The translations under genes were made by a program, and so were the position numbers. From Callaeas wilsoni (Eukaryota; Chordata; Aves; Passeriformes; Callaeidae): DNA of 64,000 bases. Below the pieces are notes generated by a model that was given only the letters and a program-made list of their open reading frames with translations, ran no database searches and had not been told where the DNA came from. Below, one piece after another: positions 1 through 12,905 of this stretch; within the stretch, counting starts at the first letter, position 1; every line of letters starts with the position of its first letter. Where the stretch lies: the NCBI GenBank assembly GCA_013398955.1, contig VWPU01009708.1:62001-126000 (forward strand). Direction: 5' to 3'.

Positions 1-1006
1 GTGGAAAAACATCGTCTTTTCTAGGTCACATATTATGTGGTTTCTTATCCAGCAGTGTCCTTCTCAGCGATTAGCTGGTTCTCCTTTTGACATCAGGATG
101 CTGGTGTCCTGAATCTGTACCAGGCAGCTCAGATGGAATCAGCAGCCATTCCTTATGCTTAACGGGTTTACTATGTAATTATCTGTGTTTGGTTTGGATT
201 GCTTAATATGCACACGGCTCATAAAAGTGGTAGACCGTACCAGAATTATTGCATAGGCTATTTCATGGCACTGTTGCCACCTCGCTTTCAATTTATTTAA
301 GCTGTTTAGCAACAATAATAATGTTCTACCCTGTGGATGATAACTGCAATTGGCAATGCATACTCAGCTGAGCTGGCTGGCTGCTGTACCAGGCTCTACT
401 CCTGTCTTCTCCACCAAGTACAGTTCTGCTCTGGCATCTTGGGGTGCATCTTATCGCTGTTTTTTTCATGTCTGAACTTTAGGCTGTGTCCTTTCCCATA
501 TTCTGTCCTTGTGCCTCGGTTTTCACATCTCTGTTTACTTCCCACTGTGTGTAATAACTGCACAAGATGGACTCTAATTGACTAATCAAGCTTTACTGCA
601 GAAAAAACCACAAAAGAAGAGAGAAACGTCCCACTGAACAACCTTCTTGTCCAGTTTCCTTGGTGGTAGGCAATGGAACCTCTCAATTCTATTCAGAAGG
701 GAAACCTCCAGCTGCAGAAAACTCATCTGAGTACAGCCCTTACCCGAAAAATCTCTCTCTTGGAGTTAGACCATTAGTCTTTTTCTACTCCTTTGGGGCC
801 AGAGTGTGATTCAGGGCTCTGATAAGAAGTTCCGTATTTGTCCCCAGCAATGTGTGGTGTGCTCTTTCGTTCCCAAGGGGGCTCGGATATTTGGACACAT
901 CTTTAAAAGAAGCTGTTCACCCTGTTGCAGGCACCATCAAACAAACTACTCCCAGTGGCACCTCTTTGGCTACCAGGCTCTTGGTAAACTCACAAATACT
1001 CAAATG

Positions 1007-1267
1007 CTATGATTTTGATAGTAAGATTATCTTGTTGGAGTAGTTTGCAGAAAAAAAATTATTAGGAAGAACCAGCCAAAGAAAGCCACAAAATAACCCT
1101 GCTGCAAAAGCAGTGAGGCTGCCAGGGTGTTCTTTCAGTCTCCTGTAGATTTGGCACATATATGTGTACATTTGCAGTTCTTCTTGATCAAGTTTTGGAA
1201 ATACAACTAAAGCAAACATTCCAGCTGCCTGGACATGGTATCTGCTCCATGTTGGCATCAGTGCCAT
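1007..1267 (-). other. Hydrophobic open frame, possible decayed exon
   Basis: An 86-codon minus-strand frame encodes a charged stretch (FPKLDQEELQMY) and then IYRRLKEHPGSLTAFAAGL, running into a predicted membrane segment rich in F, L and W. An acceptor-like site (CCATGTCCAG) lies near its 5' side. I see no good GT donor before its stop at about 1010. The pattern of a basic helix, a short loop and a small-residue-rich membrane helix loosely recalls Tim17/TMEM135-type proteins, but there is no alignment to support that. It could equally be a chance frame or an old pseudogene fragment. Confidence 0.12.
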
Positions 1268-3646
1268 GCAGGAGTTTCACCATGTGATGCAGTCCCAAGA
1301 CTTGATACTTTGGGAGAAAATATCGATATAGTCCCATTTAAATCAGCTTCTATGTTATATCCTTCTAAACAGGAAAAAAAATCATTTCATTTGGAGCACT
1401 CTGGAAGGCAGAACTTCCATCCCAATATCTCCAGGCTTTAAAAACAGAACACTAAATTATATTCTCAAGTCCCAAAATAAATAGGATTTTCAGAACAAGA
1501 AAAAGATGTACATTTTTAAATGGTCCACATTGCATAGCATCTCTAAGCATTCAGTTCACCACATATCAGCTCACTGGAGTTAATATGGTCCAATACCTTT
1601 TATGCCTTACCCAATATCTTTGCTGCTGCTGAAAAGGTGCCATCATAATTTGCTTGGTATACTTTTCTAATGAATTATTCTAGGATTCTGATTATCAGAG
1701 TAGTCCAATAACTACTACCATAATCTTCACTGAAATTCACTTTGAGTACATCTTCTTGTATAGAACTACACATCTTGCATACATATCCACGACCCTTTGT
1801 AACGTATCCTGATCTAGCAGCTTGGTTCTGAACTGGAATTCCTTCCTTGGGGTTTGGGACCCCACTGATCTTTTGTATTGCAAGTTGTTAATAGATTTGC
1901 TGAGTTTTGGTTTGATTGTTTTAATAAGAAATGCCATAGAAAGCAGCCTTATCGAGGGCTCTCAGAGAAGTACAGCAGTTCCCAAGAGCATCCTGCAAAC
2001 CAGCTATGACTAACCACAAGCTCTTCAAGCCTTCGACCGAGCTGAGCCCGAGGCAGTAATTAGTCACATTAACAGCTTCTAGGTCTTAACTCTACCTGGT
2101 GTTTCAGATGTATTCTATTAGCTTGTTACAAATTAATTTTAAGAGATGCCATGTGGCTTTACAGCATTAGTAGTCTAAAGCATGTCACGGAACAACTAAG
2201 TGGCTAAAGATTAAACTTTAACGTGTGGGAACTGAACTGCAGTGCCCCTGTGTTTAATCACTTTTGTAACAAGACTTGTGGGAAACAAACCCATACTGAG
2301 ATTTGTTGTTACTCCATAAAATTTAAAATAAAACCAGAGAGAACTTAAAATGAAAATACCGTTCATAAAACCAGTAAAGTTACAAGAAATCTTACTTTTT
2401 TTCTTCCAAACAGGATAAATTTTCTGTGAAACACTATTATCTGGAAATAATATCAATTTAGCAAGCTAATAATTCAACACAGCATAGTTAAATATCTCTC
2501 ACTGAAAATCTTACTAGAAATAGTCCATCACATTGTTTCTCACCAACTCTGATACCTTCAGATATTTTTCCTGACTTCCTTCCCTCTCTAGCGGATCACT
2601 CTATTTTCTTGAGCATGACCTGGTTATTCCTTTTCATGATTTTCCCGGGAAGCTAGACTGGTAGATATCCATGCTCTGCCCTTCACACTGTATTGTGCTG
2701 CAGTGCCACAAAGCTGAGCAGGCAGGCTTCCATTTGCAGAGAAATTACTCACCTGCCAAACAAGTGAGAACACCCATCTGTTCCACACCATGATTCTGTT
2801 GCAATCTACCAACATCTTGAGACGGCAGCAAAATGCTTTTGATCTCGTATTAGTCCAATTACCATGGAAAACCCATGGTCAGCTATATCACCCGAAGTGA
2901 AACAAACAAAAAACAATCTGAAATTAAATACCTCGAATGACAGCATAGCTGAAATTTGTCTGAAAGTTCCGAGTTCTGGCACATACCTAACAGCAATACC
3001 GTAATTGCTGTCAACATTAGCTAAAACCTTCACTAAAGATGGAATAGTTTACTGGCAGGAGTTGTCACTTAGGCATTTTTAGCTGTAATGCACACACAAA
3101 ACATTTTTTTAAAGAATTCTCTGTAATCTAAGGTTAAAAATACTATGTTTATAAAAATCCTACATATTAAATATATTCTTTAAAGATCAAAAACCCAAAG
3201 TGAAAGATATTGCAGAGAAATGGAAAGGTATTTCTAATTAATAAACTAAAGGCACACTGTGCACTATTGGTATCAGATAGTGAGAAAGATGTGCAAGTCC
3301 TGGAATATAGAGGTTTAAACCACCGTATGCTATGAATAAAAGGTTCTTTAACACATCCTCCTTGACTCAAATAAGAATAAATCCGTGCAAAATGGAGGAA
3401 ATGCAAATGCTACAGAGAAACTGCTCTTCCATGGAAAGCATTGTGTAGGAATTCATTTTAAAGATATTAAAAACCAGAATGTTAAAGCAAAATACAACCA
3501 CACTCAGTACTCCACTAGTGATTACTGCTGCCCCCAAACCTCACACCAAATGTATATAACCACAGCGTATTTTTAACTCCCAAGCAAATTTCTCAGTAGT
3601 AACTTTTCTGCAGTATTTTGAAAAGTTACTGTAATTCCACATCCTT

Positions 3647-3679
3647 AAAAATAAAAAAAAAAATAAATAAAAAAAAAAA
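3647..3679. repeat. A-rich / (AAAT)n low-complexity tract
   Basis: A run of adenines is interrupted by single T residues, including the short unit AAATAAAT. It is simple low-complexity sequence with no visible retroposon body upstream. Confidence 0.8.
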
Positions 3680-5684
3680 GGTCTTGGTTGTAAGCTGTAC
3701 TCTCAGAATTTGGCAACAATGCCTAAGTGAAATGAACTCAGAGCCTAGTAGATCAACTCACTTACCAAGTGGTCATTTGGATTTGAAATATCTGCAACCT
3801 ATTATTGAGTGCTAAATTGTGATAATCAAATGAAAGTAATATGTTAGGGATCTTCAACACACGAAAGTTGGCATAGTCACCCTACTTCACTCCTTAGCAT
3901 TCCTCCTGGTCAGTGAGCTTAAAAGAAACGTTGAAGCACTCCGACACTTAGCTGAGGAAGGTTATGAACTGGTGTAAACAAGAAGAAACATTTACTAAAA
4001 CATTATTTTAATAATAGGGAGGTTTAATCAGGGTACAGCTAAAAGCACTGCTGGCTCTATCACTGTGACAAAGACTCAGTAGTTGTGTGGTATCGACTCT
4101 TCAGGAAAGAGCAGGTCTGTGTTGTGCTGAGCACTGCAGACGTATGGAACAAGGAGCTGCTGGCTGAACGTTTACGATTTAAAAGGGTGTTGTATTTTGG
4201 TAGCTCATACTTGGCTGAACTTTGAAAGCCACATTCCTAATACTTGAAGTAAGGGCCCTGTGATCCAAGCCTCGCTTTCTCCCTCACCAGTGGGGACGGA
4301 CACAGGAAACCGAAGGAACATAAAGAGGGATGGAAAGACCATAAAGGCCTGCTGGTGGTGTTCTGTCCTCTACTGGCACAGCAAGGCCTCTAACCTTTAA
4401 AGTGTTGAAAGTTGAGTTTCCACAGTCTGTACCGTGACTGATGCACAGGGAACAGCAGATACATGACAAGAGAAGCAATACTTTACAGCAAGTGCTCCTG
4501 GCAGTTGAAGGGACAAGCAAAACATTACCTCCGTGATTTCCGTTCCAAATTTGCTCTTCACTCTAAGAAGGAAGCTGTGCTCAACAGGAAGGGAACCAGC
4601 AAGGGTCAGGCTGACTAAATGAGTGACCAATGCTAAAATATTCCTCTTTTCTGTCAGCATGTATGGATTTCATAGGTTTTTGAAGACATTCTCCCTGTCA
4701 TACACATGACTACCCACGAAAAGAAGACAGGATGAGTTCCTGCCTGGCATTTTTAAAGGAACTAAAAAAAAACCCCAACTAACTACTTAAGAAAATAACT
4801 GATAATGTGTTTTAACAGTTTATATTGATGTGTACATGTTTTTCTTTAGTGAACAGATTTGCTGGTTTTGGCTGCACTCTTTGACCATTAAGAAGGTAGT
4901 TATTACACCAATTTATGACCATAATTTAATAAGAGGTGGTTGCTTTAAAATTTTAACTTCAAGCACTTAAATCGCTAGGGCAGGCATAGAAAAAAATTTA
5001 TTGCAACTTGAAGAATGTTATGGGAGTAGTGCATATTGTTTACAGCTGCCACAGCAGTTGTTAGTGCATGAAACTTTGTTTGCAACCCCTGAAATTTCTG
5101 ACAAATTTGTGTAGAATCCTGTTTAGGATCAGGAATCCGATTCTAAACAAAGGCTGCAAAATAATAATTAAAATTTTAAATGCACCTAATTAAGGCCATT
5201 AGAAATAATTTGGGACAGGTGTCTGCATACTCAATAATGAGATCATTCCAGCATATGGAAGGGATAGAGGCATTAAATGGAATAACAGATTATCAGGCTC
5301 AGCTCTGTGTGAATATACAGGAAGACAAGCACAATATGTGTTTCAGCAGTGCATACCTGAAAACTATACACCCTATCTTTAAAAACAGCTCCAAAACCAC
5401 CTTTTGTTTTGAAAACATTTTTTATATTGTTTGAATATACGCATTGAAATTAGTTACCAACAGCTTCCTTCTGGAAGGCATCAAGCAGTTTTTCCACAAA
5501 GCAGAGTTTGGATTGCTGTTCTGGAATAGGTGTGCTGTAAGAACATGTTTGCAATATAAACACTTCCATGATATTTATGGCTGAGATTGAAACTCTTTTA
5601 AATCAATTCAGAATGCTACTGTGAGATAGCATAGCAATTCTTTCGTGTACAGACATACAGAAGTAGGTTAAAGGAATTATTTAG

Positions 5685-5719
5685 ATAAAATAAAAAAAAA
5701 AAGAAAGAAAGAAGAAAAA
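5685..5719. repeat. A-rich tract with short (GAAA)n
   Basis: A run of A residues passes into GAAAGAAAGAAGAAAAA. It is a simple purine-only repeat with no associated element. Confidence 0.8.
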
Positions 5720-8700
5720 CCCAGTACTTCAAAAGATCCTGAGAGTAAAAATATTGAGATTTCACTAGTTGAAATTAGCTGAAAAAGCCCTGAGCTTTCT
5801 TGAGAAACCTCTAAGGAATGTACTTGCCAAAATCAAAGGATGAACAAGGAAACTAAAGGCACACTACTGAAAATAATAGATGATTCAGTGACAGTGGACA
5901 GATAAAATGTATTCCTCGCCTTCTCTTCCCTGGTCTCTATTAACAAATCCTTCCAGATTCAAGGAGGAGAGAAAACACCAAGAGAGGGTGCAGGCTGAGT
6001 CAGGGATTAATTGTGAGGCGAAAAAGCAGAGAGTAGACAAGGTGCAGAAATCTGTGGTAGTGACCAGTCCCACGTGGGAAGACGGTGAATCCGCAGTGTT
6101 GGGAGGGTGATGGGTGCTCCTCAGTCTGGACCAGCTGCTTACTGGGGTGACACATGGCGCCTGCTGGGCTTTCAGCCTGGCTCCACAAGTAACAAAAGCT
6201 GAACCACTTCACATTTTCACCCTTCTGTCAAAACATCATAAAACCACCCCTCTGATTTTGACAAAATGTAGGTTGCTGCTCACACTTCACCTCATCTGGT
6301 GAGAGCACCACAGGGAGGCCGAGACCTCTTGCCCGCCAGCTCTGCCACCTCGGGAGATGGGAAAGGAGCGGGAGCTTAAAGGCGTTCAGAGCATTAAAAA
6401 GAAAGTGGCTCGTTCAGTCCCTGGCCAGAAACCGGTGTGTGAGTTACTCAGCAAGCATCTAGATGGGCAGCAGGATGTGCATCACGTGCAGAACTGACGT
6501 TACGAACTGTTAAAGATGCAAAGTCAAACGCTAAATTATTAGGCAACACAGTAGAGGTTTGTATGAGTGCCTTGGAGCAAGTTTGTCCTTGTGTAGTCCT
6601 AGAAACAGACATCTAAAGGAAGAACCATCAGGAAAAAAAGAGAAAAAACTCCATACTCTTTCTCAGTAGTTTATTGTCTTTGTTATCTGAGGCGTGTGCT
6701 GGGAACAGTACTGTTTTTCAGATGGAGTTAACAGTTAGCATTGATGAAGAAAACAAATGGGTACCTGTGTGGGAGGCTGCACTTAAACATTTCTGTTGCT
6801 TCAATAAATTAGAGTGGTTTTAAGTGGTTCTCTGCTATGCGTGTGGACAGCATTTTTCAGACGATTTTAAATTAAAAAAGAAAAAAAACCCATTTTAATT
6901 ATTTCCATATTGTGTTTACCTATAACATAGATGTGGAACACACAGCATTCTAACATCTGTATTATAGACTTTCTGAATTCTATTGCCTTGTTTCTTGCTT
7001 ATTGAGTCCTAAGAATTTTCATTGAAAGCCACTTGCTTAATCTAAACAAGAAACATTCCCATTTGAGAATCTCCATTAAAGCACCACATTTTGTGAAGGC
7101 ACAATTTTAATTTGACTTTTAGAGAGCTGTTTGAATAGATTTTGATTTGCTTTTCTTTCCTAGTGATTTTACTGGGAAAGTAATATTCTGTGTCATAGTC
7201 AACAATCAGAAAACTACTCTCCAGCTGAGAGAGAGGCACAGAGAGAAAGCTCTGTCCAAATAGCTGAACTATGGAAAAACCATTACAGAAAGTGTGTATC
7301 AATCACAGTCTGCAGTGGGGTACATCTGTAACAATACACATCTACATTTGAGACCCTCACCTAGACTTCTCAGTGGAAGGTTTTCCTAAGGTGTGATTCA
7401 TTCCATCATTAAATAAGTGTCTGAAAGGGATCAAATGTGACAGTCCTAGTACTAAGGGTCTTCCTCGCCTTTTCCCTTTACTATAAAAGGACTCAGAATA
7501 TGAGTTTGAAAACAAATACTCTGGCCATAGCATTTCTATGATGTTAGTTCTAAGCAAAATATTTTAGATCTAAAATGTAACATTTAACTGGTTTGATCTC
7601 TAAAGCTTCTGCCAAAAATTTACCCATCTTGTTTGAGGAAACCAAATGCTCTGTTTCTGCGTCTCTATCTTCTGGAACTGGGTCACTTTCCTTCCTCAGA
7701 ACCATGGTAATTCCTTTTCTTGTCTGTCAACTCTGAGAACTCAACTTGTTAATGAAGATCTTATTTGTGAGAGCTTTGCACTTTTGTCCACATTTTAAGA
7801 AAACAGCAGAGCAGAAAAATCTAGAAACAGTTCAATGCTCACTTAGGTAGATATTGTTTCAGGAACAGACCTGAGCCACAGATTTAGGATCTAAGTTTTG
7901 TCAGAGGTTCTGGGCATTTGGACTGGGGATTTTAGAGCATGAACTTTGCAAGATCCTCGCTTGGAAACAATGCTCTGATTGCTGTGCCTCAGCCTGAGGC
8001 TGCAGGAGTCAGTGAATACTTTCACTTCATTCTATGCCAGTGGGAAACTCTTGACATTCAAGGTTGTTCCTGCTGTTGGCTGAGTGCTTTCCCACATTCC
8101 TCTTCTCATCTCACTGCAAATGGATAGGGTACCCAAAATTTCCAGTCATCTTTCCTGGTCCTTCTGAATATTCAGTGGGCACTGTTGGAGAGATTTGTCC
8201 AGTTCTCCAGGTATGCTTTGAACTATCAGTTGCAGCAACCTTCTCCTGTATGGCAGACAGCAGACTAGTGCTACCTCCTTACAGCTCCAAATGATATCCC
8301 TGTCAGCATCTTTTAAAATACTGCAGTGATGCAGGGAGGCCACTTGGCCCCATCTCTGTGGATGTATTTTGCATGTGGCTTGCAAGGCCAAGGACAGAAA
8401 TGAGTGTGGGCGCATCCAAAGAAGACACAGACTTGTCATTCTACTCTTTTTCAGCAAGTAATGTTTGTCTCCTCTTACCCACCCTTAAAATTGTCAATAG
8501 CACAAGGTTCAACCCAGCGCTTGAAGATCACAACAGATTTATTGTGTCACCTCTGAGCCAGCTCAAAAGTCTAGGAGCAACAGTCCCAAGTTCCAAGATA
8601 CCTCTCAAATGTTTTTAATAGTCTGAGTGCCATTAGCATTGCTAAATTTTGGTCTGCTTTACATAATTAATCTCCTCTCCCTCTAGTGAAATCAAAAGGT

Positions 8701-9413
8701 TAGTATTATAATAAACCCAGAGTGTACTCAGAGAAATTCAATTTGGAAGCTATCAAAGCACTTTACACTGAGAGAATATTGTTCTTGTTCAGCAGTTTAA
8801 AAAAAATGAAAAGAAAGGAGAACTAATATTCAAAGTAGTACTGCAGGTGGGGGCTGTAATAGACCTACCATCAGCTCAACTGAGTGTCTCAGTCTACTAT
8901 TGAATGCATCCTTAGCTTCACATTCCAGTCCTGAGCAAAAATATAAGCACTGGACCTGATTCTGCTGTCTTGTCATAAGATGCGCAGTTAATCTTTAGTT
9001 TTATGTCAGAATTCTGTGGCGTTTATGTTTTTCAAAATGCAGCTGAGCTACCCAGCAGAGCATGCTTATTTTGCAACACTTTACTTTGACACTCTGTGGT
9101 CTGTCTGCTGTGTTCCTGCTTTGTGTGATCTCTTTCCTACTGTCAGAATAAGGAATACTGCAAATGACAAAAAGTCGCAGGAGGTAGACCATTGGAATCA
9201 GGAAGAGGAAGACAGAAGAGTGGCATGAGACAAGGTGTTAGATAGCAGAGCATAATATAAAGTTGTGTTGAATTAAAAAGACATCACTTATTTGGAGATT
9301 TTACTCAGAATTCTGCATTTTGTTGCACTCAATGGGAAGAAAACATTCCTTTGGGAAGAGCACTGTTCTGTTCTTCAGCTGCAACAGCAGAGTTGCTTTC
9401 GTTGAAGTATCAG

Positions 9414-9752
9414 TCAAAATAGTCTAGTAAAAGATAAAAAGAAACAGCTGCTCATTACAGTAAAAATAATGAAGATATGCAGGTGAGAAATGGAGGCAGC
9501 ATAAGCAGGGATAGGAAGCCCAAAATGAGGCACTGAGATCCGTGGTAAAAAAGCTGAATAAGTAACAGGATTTTCAGACATTTGTGCCTCCCTACTGTTC
9601 ATGGACTGAACAGGATTTCCAGTTCCCTCTCCTGTGGGCTGATCATCCTTGTTGCTGCGAGACATCCATGTCTTTGCCACACGGACTGTCTGCACCTGCT
9701 GGAGGCGAACCAGCCCTGTGCCAAAGTAGGGCAGGGATGTTAGTGCAGCCAT
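9414..9752 (-). other. Unrecognised 112-codon open frame
   Basis: This uninterrupted minus-strand frame starts at an ATG (MAALTSLPYFGTGLVRLQQV) and stops at 9414-9416. The first 25 residues are basic and amphipathic, a little like a mitochondrial presequence. The middle is polar with many S, N and Q residues. The last 25 residues are hydrophobic and aromatic. I do not recognise the protein. There is no upstream promoter signature, no polyadenylation signal placed to make it a retrocopy, and no conserved motif. A chance frame is the default reading. Confidence 0.1.
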
Positions 9753-12718
9753 GGGTACCAGCTAATGAGCATTCTGGCCTGCACAGCAACACACCAGCTT
9801 AGCTAAATGCCCCCCAGGACAGGCTGTGTCTGGATAGCTCACAGTGTGAGTAAAAGCAATGCTTGCATGCCTCTAAGTACATCGGTGTGCTATGGAGAAC
9901 TCATGCCTGGCACCTTTTCCAATGGGATGTCCTGGGATGCATGAACCTTGAATCCCCAAAAAAAGTGGATCCAATCCTGCTCCTCAGGCCATTGGTTGCT
10001 TAGGTATATTCCCCTGGAGACAACCATACCCTGTACTAGAGGGCTGTAAATCTCTGGTTTCTAGTTAGATTTTTAAGGGACAATATGACAGATTAACAGA
10101 GAGCACTATCCCCGTTTCTTAGCCACGGACAGCTCATGCTCAAAAACAAGAGAACTGCAGACCTAAGAGAGCTGCCAAAGTCTTTAACTTGTTCTTTGCC
10201 AGTCACCAAGTCTGATTAGCAAACCTTCCTATTTATCCTCACAGAGTTCTTTTTTCCCCTGTTGCTTTTAACAAGACTCGAGGTCCCCAGAAAAGCTCTC
10301 AAAAACGTAAAAAGTGACACAAAAAACCTTTAAACAGTCACCACACACAATAAACACTCAGGCATATCCAGTTCCAGGCTGGATCACTATTCAAAAGCTG
10401 CAGTATGTGCAGGCAACTGTACTCCAGGGAAGACACCTTTCTCTTCTCCTTCAGAGGGACAGCAGGAGCTGTGCCTCAGAGCTACCAGGGAAGCTGCCCA
10501 CCACAGCCAAAGGTAATCAGATTTTGGGTTGTAATAGGACCTTTTATTTCCCTTCCCTTTCAAAGGAAGTATGAAACCAAGAGGCATTTGCTGTGTTTAT
10601 ATCTGGGGACCATCAGAAGGAATCAGAAAGGGTCAACACGCTTCGAAGTGCTGCCATCACCCTCTGTTCACTTGGCTTAGCAGGAGATAGGAAAGGGTCT
10701 GGACTCGAACCAGCACTCTAAAATTCAATATTGCTCAACTCCAGCAACAGGTCTATAGATTAATATTTTCACTGACCACAAAGCTTTGTTCCTGGTAGCA
10801 AAAGTATGTAATACCCTCTATAAAGCGTGACACTTGTACATTATGTAAAATTCCTGTATTTACAGGGTTCCTATGCAGCATGGGGCTGCATAAACGATTC
10901 CTTGTTTTGCTAAGGATATTATTACACTGTGTACACAGCACGGTAGGGCTGACAGTAGTTCAAAACTACTGTGTATGGTTTCTTTTTTCCTTCCTGACTT
11001 AAAAATCTATATAAATTGTACTTTGGTTCATCAAAAAAATGCCCGTAAATGATTAGCTCTCCTCCTTAGGAGGACAATTAATTACCTACTTCTTTTCCTT
11101 GAGAAAAAAATTGTTGTCTATTGTTTCTTTGCTTGTTTTGGAATTTGTTCCCTCGAAATGATCTAAGGCACAATATTTGTTCAGGTTAGTTATGCAGTAA
11201 AGGAGTCCAAGCTGCTAACCAAAATAAAAAGCAAAAGGGTTGTGTAGTTTGTAGCCTGAAATGGATAGAGGAAATTATTTTCTTTTTGATTTTTCCAGAG
11301 GGTTTTTTGTAAAGGAGAGATTGTGAGAGGCAGAACATTTGGTATTGGGTTTGGTTTTAAGACAGTGCATTTCTTTGAGGGTTTTTAAAAGTTACATTAT
11401 TCTTTTCAATATGTTATAATTTGGAGTTTCAAAGCCTAGAGAAAAAGAAGCTTAAAGCTATTCTTGTGCAGCATTTCCATATTTTAAACCTCCTTTACAG
11501 CAAAGATTAACACCTCTTCCATTGTGTTGATCCATGAGAAAAAATTGCAGTTTTATTTTACCGGCAAAATAACATGGTAAAACATCTCGGATTCAGGAAT
11601 TTTTTATTTTATTCAATGGTGAACAAGGCCAGTTTCCTGATTTAATCTAAATATTTAGTGGACACTGAGTCCTATGCCTGCACACTTAAGGTTTTACAGC
11701 AAGATGTGTGTTACAGGTCAGCGATCTGATGGCCATAATTGCTTGAAGCACTGGGTGATGGAAAGGGTTTTAGGGACATGTCCTTTCTCATTAAAATGTG
11801 TGTCTTGGACATACGGGGCTTCAGGTTCGTTCCTGTGTCCTGATGTTAATACTTACAGTATGTTAGGCACCACTCACACAGAATTAAAGAAAATAGAAAA
11901 GAAGTTATTCAATATCCCAATGAGTTCAGAAGGGCAACAACAGGTGAAAAGAGAACTTCTGACAGGAGTTGGCTTTCAGGAATGACTTGGCAGTCTTCTA
12001 AAACATTTTATTAAAAATATATTCTTCCAGTTACTGTGGGATAACTGCACAAGGCAGCACTGTGTGAAGAAATACTCTTTTCTTTTATTTTTCTTTTACG
12101 AGAAGCCAGTTGTAGAAAGGGAGGCAATATATCCTTACACACCTTATTTCCCTTAAATCTCCATACCATCACTGTTACTAAAACACTGGATAGATTGTTT
12201 TAAGTGAAACATTGTTGTGCTAAAATATTAAATAAAGTTATTACGAATTTTTGGAACTGGACACTGAAACTTTTACACGACAACCAGACAACTCTTCCTC
12301 AAAAACTGAATGAGAAATATTATGGCATTCCAGACTCTTGGAACAGAATTCAAAGAACCGGCTTAGAATTGCCAGGAAATAATGAGTCAAAAAAGAGATT
12401 TTAGAGAAACTTCTGGCTTGCGAAAAATCATCTGGGGAAAAAGAAAAGAAAGATTACAAAACCTGGATCAGCTTTTCTGAAGGACTAATGGGCTGTAAGG
12501 TAGCTACCACATGAAAGTCTGTAAAAGCTGAGTTAGGGACAGATTGTACTGAAGAAAAAGAAATCTTTCTAAAATACCTTAGTATTTCCACAGCACATAA
12601 TCTCAAAAAAATCCAGTGAATTAAATGGATTTAGTAATAGTATAAACCAAGTCTGGTCAATAACACTCAATAAATGTTCTGGGGACCTTTTTCTTAAGCT
12701 CTGGTTCATGAAGCACCT

Positions 12719-12880
12719 TCAGTCTGTTAGGCTGTGAATCAAATCCACCACATCATCACTGCAGAGGATCTGAGCCTCCCTTTTGTGACAATTCAGAAGG
12801 GATTCAGTGTGAGACCAGAATTCAGGAGTGGCGTAGAAAGAGGTGGTGTTCAGCCTACATATATAAGTGTCATATAGATG
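12719..12880 (-). other. Candidate terminal coding exon, protein unrecognised
   Basis: On the minus strand a very strong acceptor (a run of 18 T residues, then CTCTCAG) is followed directly by 53 open codons and a TGA stop. The peptide begins HLYDTYICRLNTTSFYATPE and ends SDDVVDLIHSLTD. Its composition is mixed and protein-like, with no low-complexity sequence. The exon would begin in phase 0. AATAAA-type signals for this strand occur downstream at about 12.08 and 12.01 kb, so a 3' UTR of roughly 0.7 kb is possible. An open frame just upstream (12915-13142) lacks a usable donor before this acceptor, so I do not join them. A poly-T tract next to AG arises easily by chance, so this stays a candidate. 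Confidence 0.28.
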
Positions 12881-12887
12881 CTGAGAG

Positions 12888-12905
12888 AAAAAAAAAAAAA
12901 AAAAA
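12888..12905. repeat. A18 homopolymer
   Basis: Eighteen consecutive A residues on the plus strand. On the minus strand this run is the polypyrimidine tract of the candidate acceptor at 12881-12887. Confidence 0.9.

Larger units (their letters stand above)
1..12718. other. Unique AT-rich DNA, no supported gene
   Basis: This stretch contains only short open frames of about 60-112 codons, in all frames, as expected by chance in vertebrate DNA. I see no CR1 or LTR sequence, tRNA or CRISPR. Small items listed separately are two A-rich tracts (3.65 and 5.7 kb) and a hydrophobic minus-strand open frame at 1.0-1.27 kb. A 112-codon minus-strand frame at 9.41-9.75 kb starts with ATG and is unrecognised. 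Most likely intron or intergenic sequence. Confidence 0.6.

Noticed and set aside
10690..10725. tRNA-like T-arm on the minus strand (GGTTCGAGTCC within the reverse complement of GGACTCGAACC)
   Set aside because: A 4-of-5-bp T-arm is present, but no matching 7-bp acceptor stem, D-arm or anticodon arm lies at the right distance.
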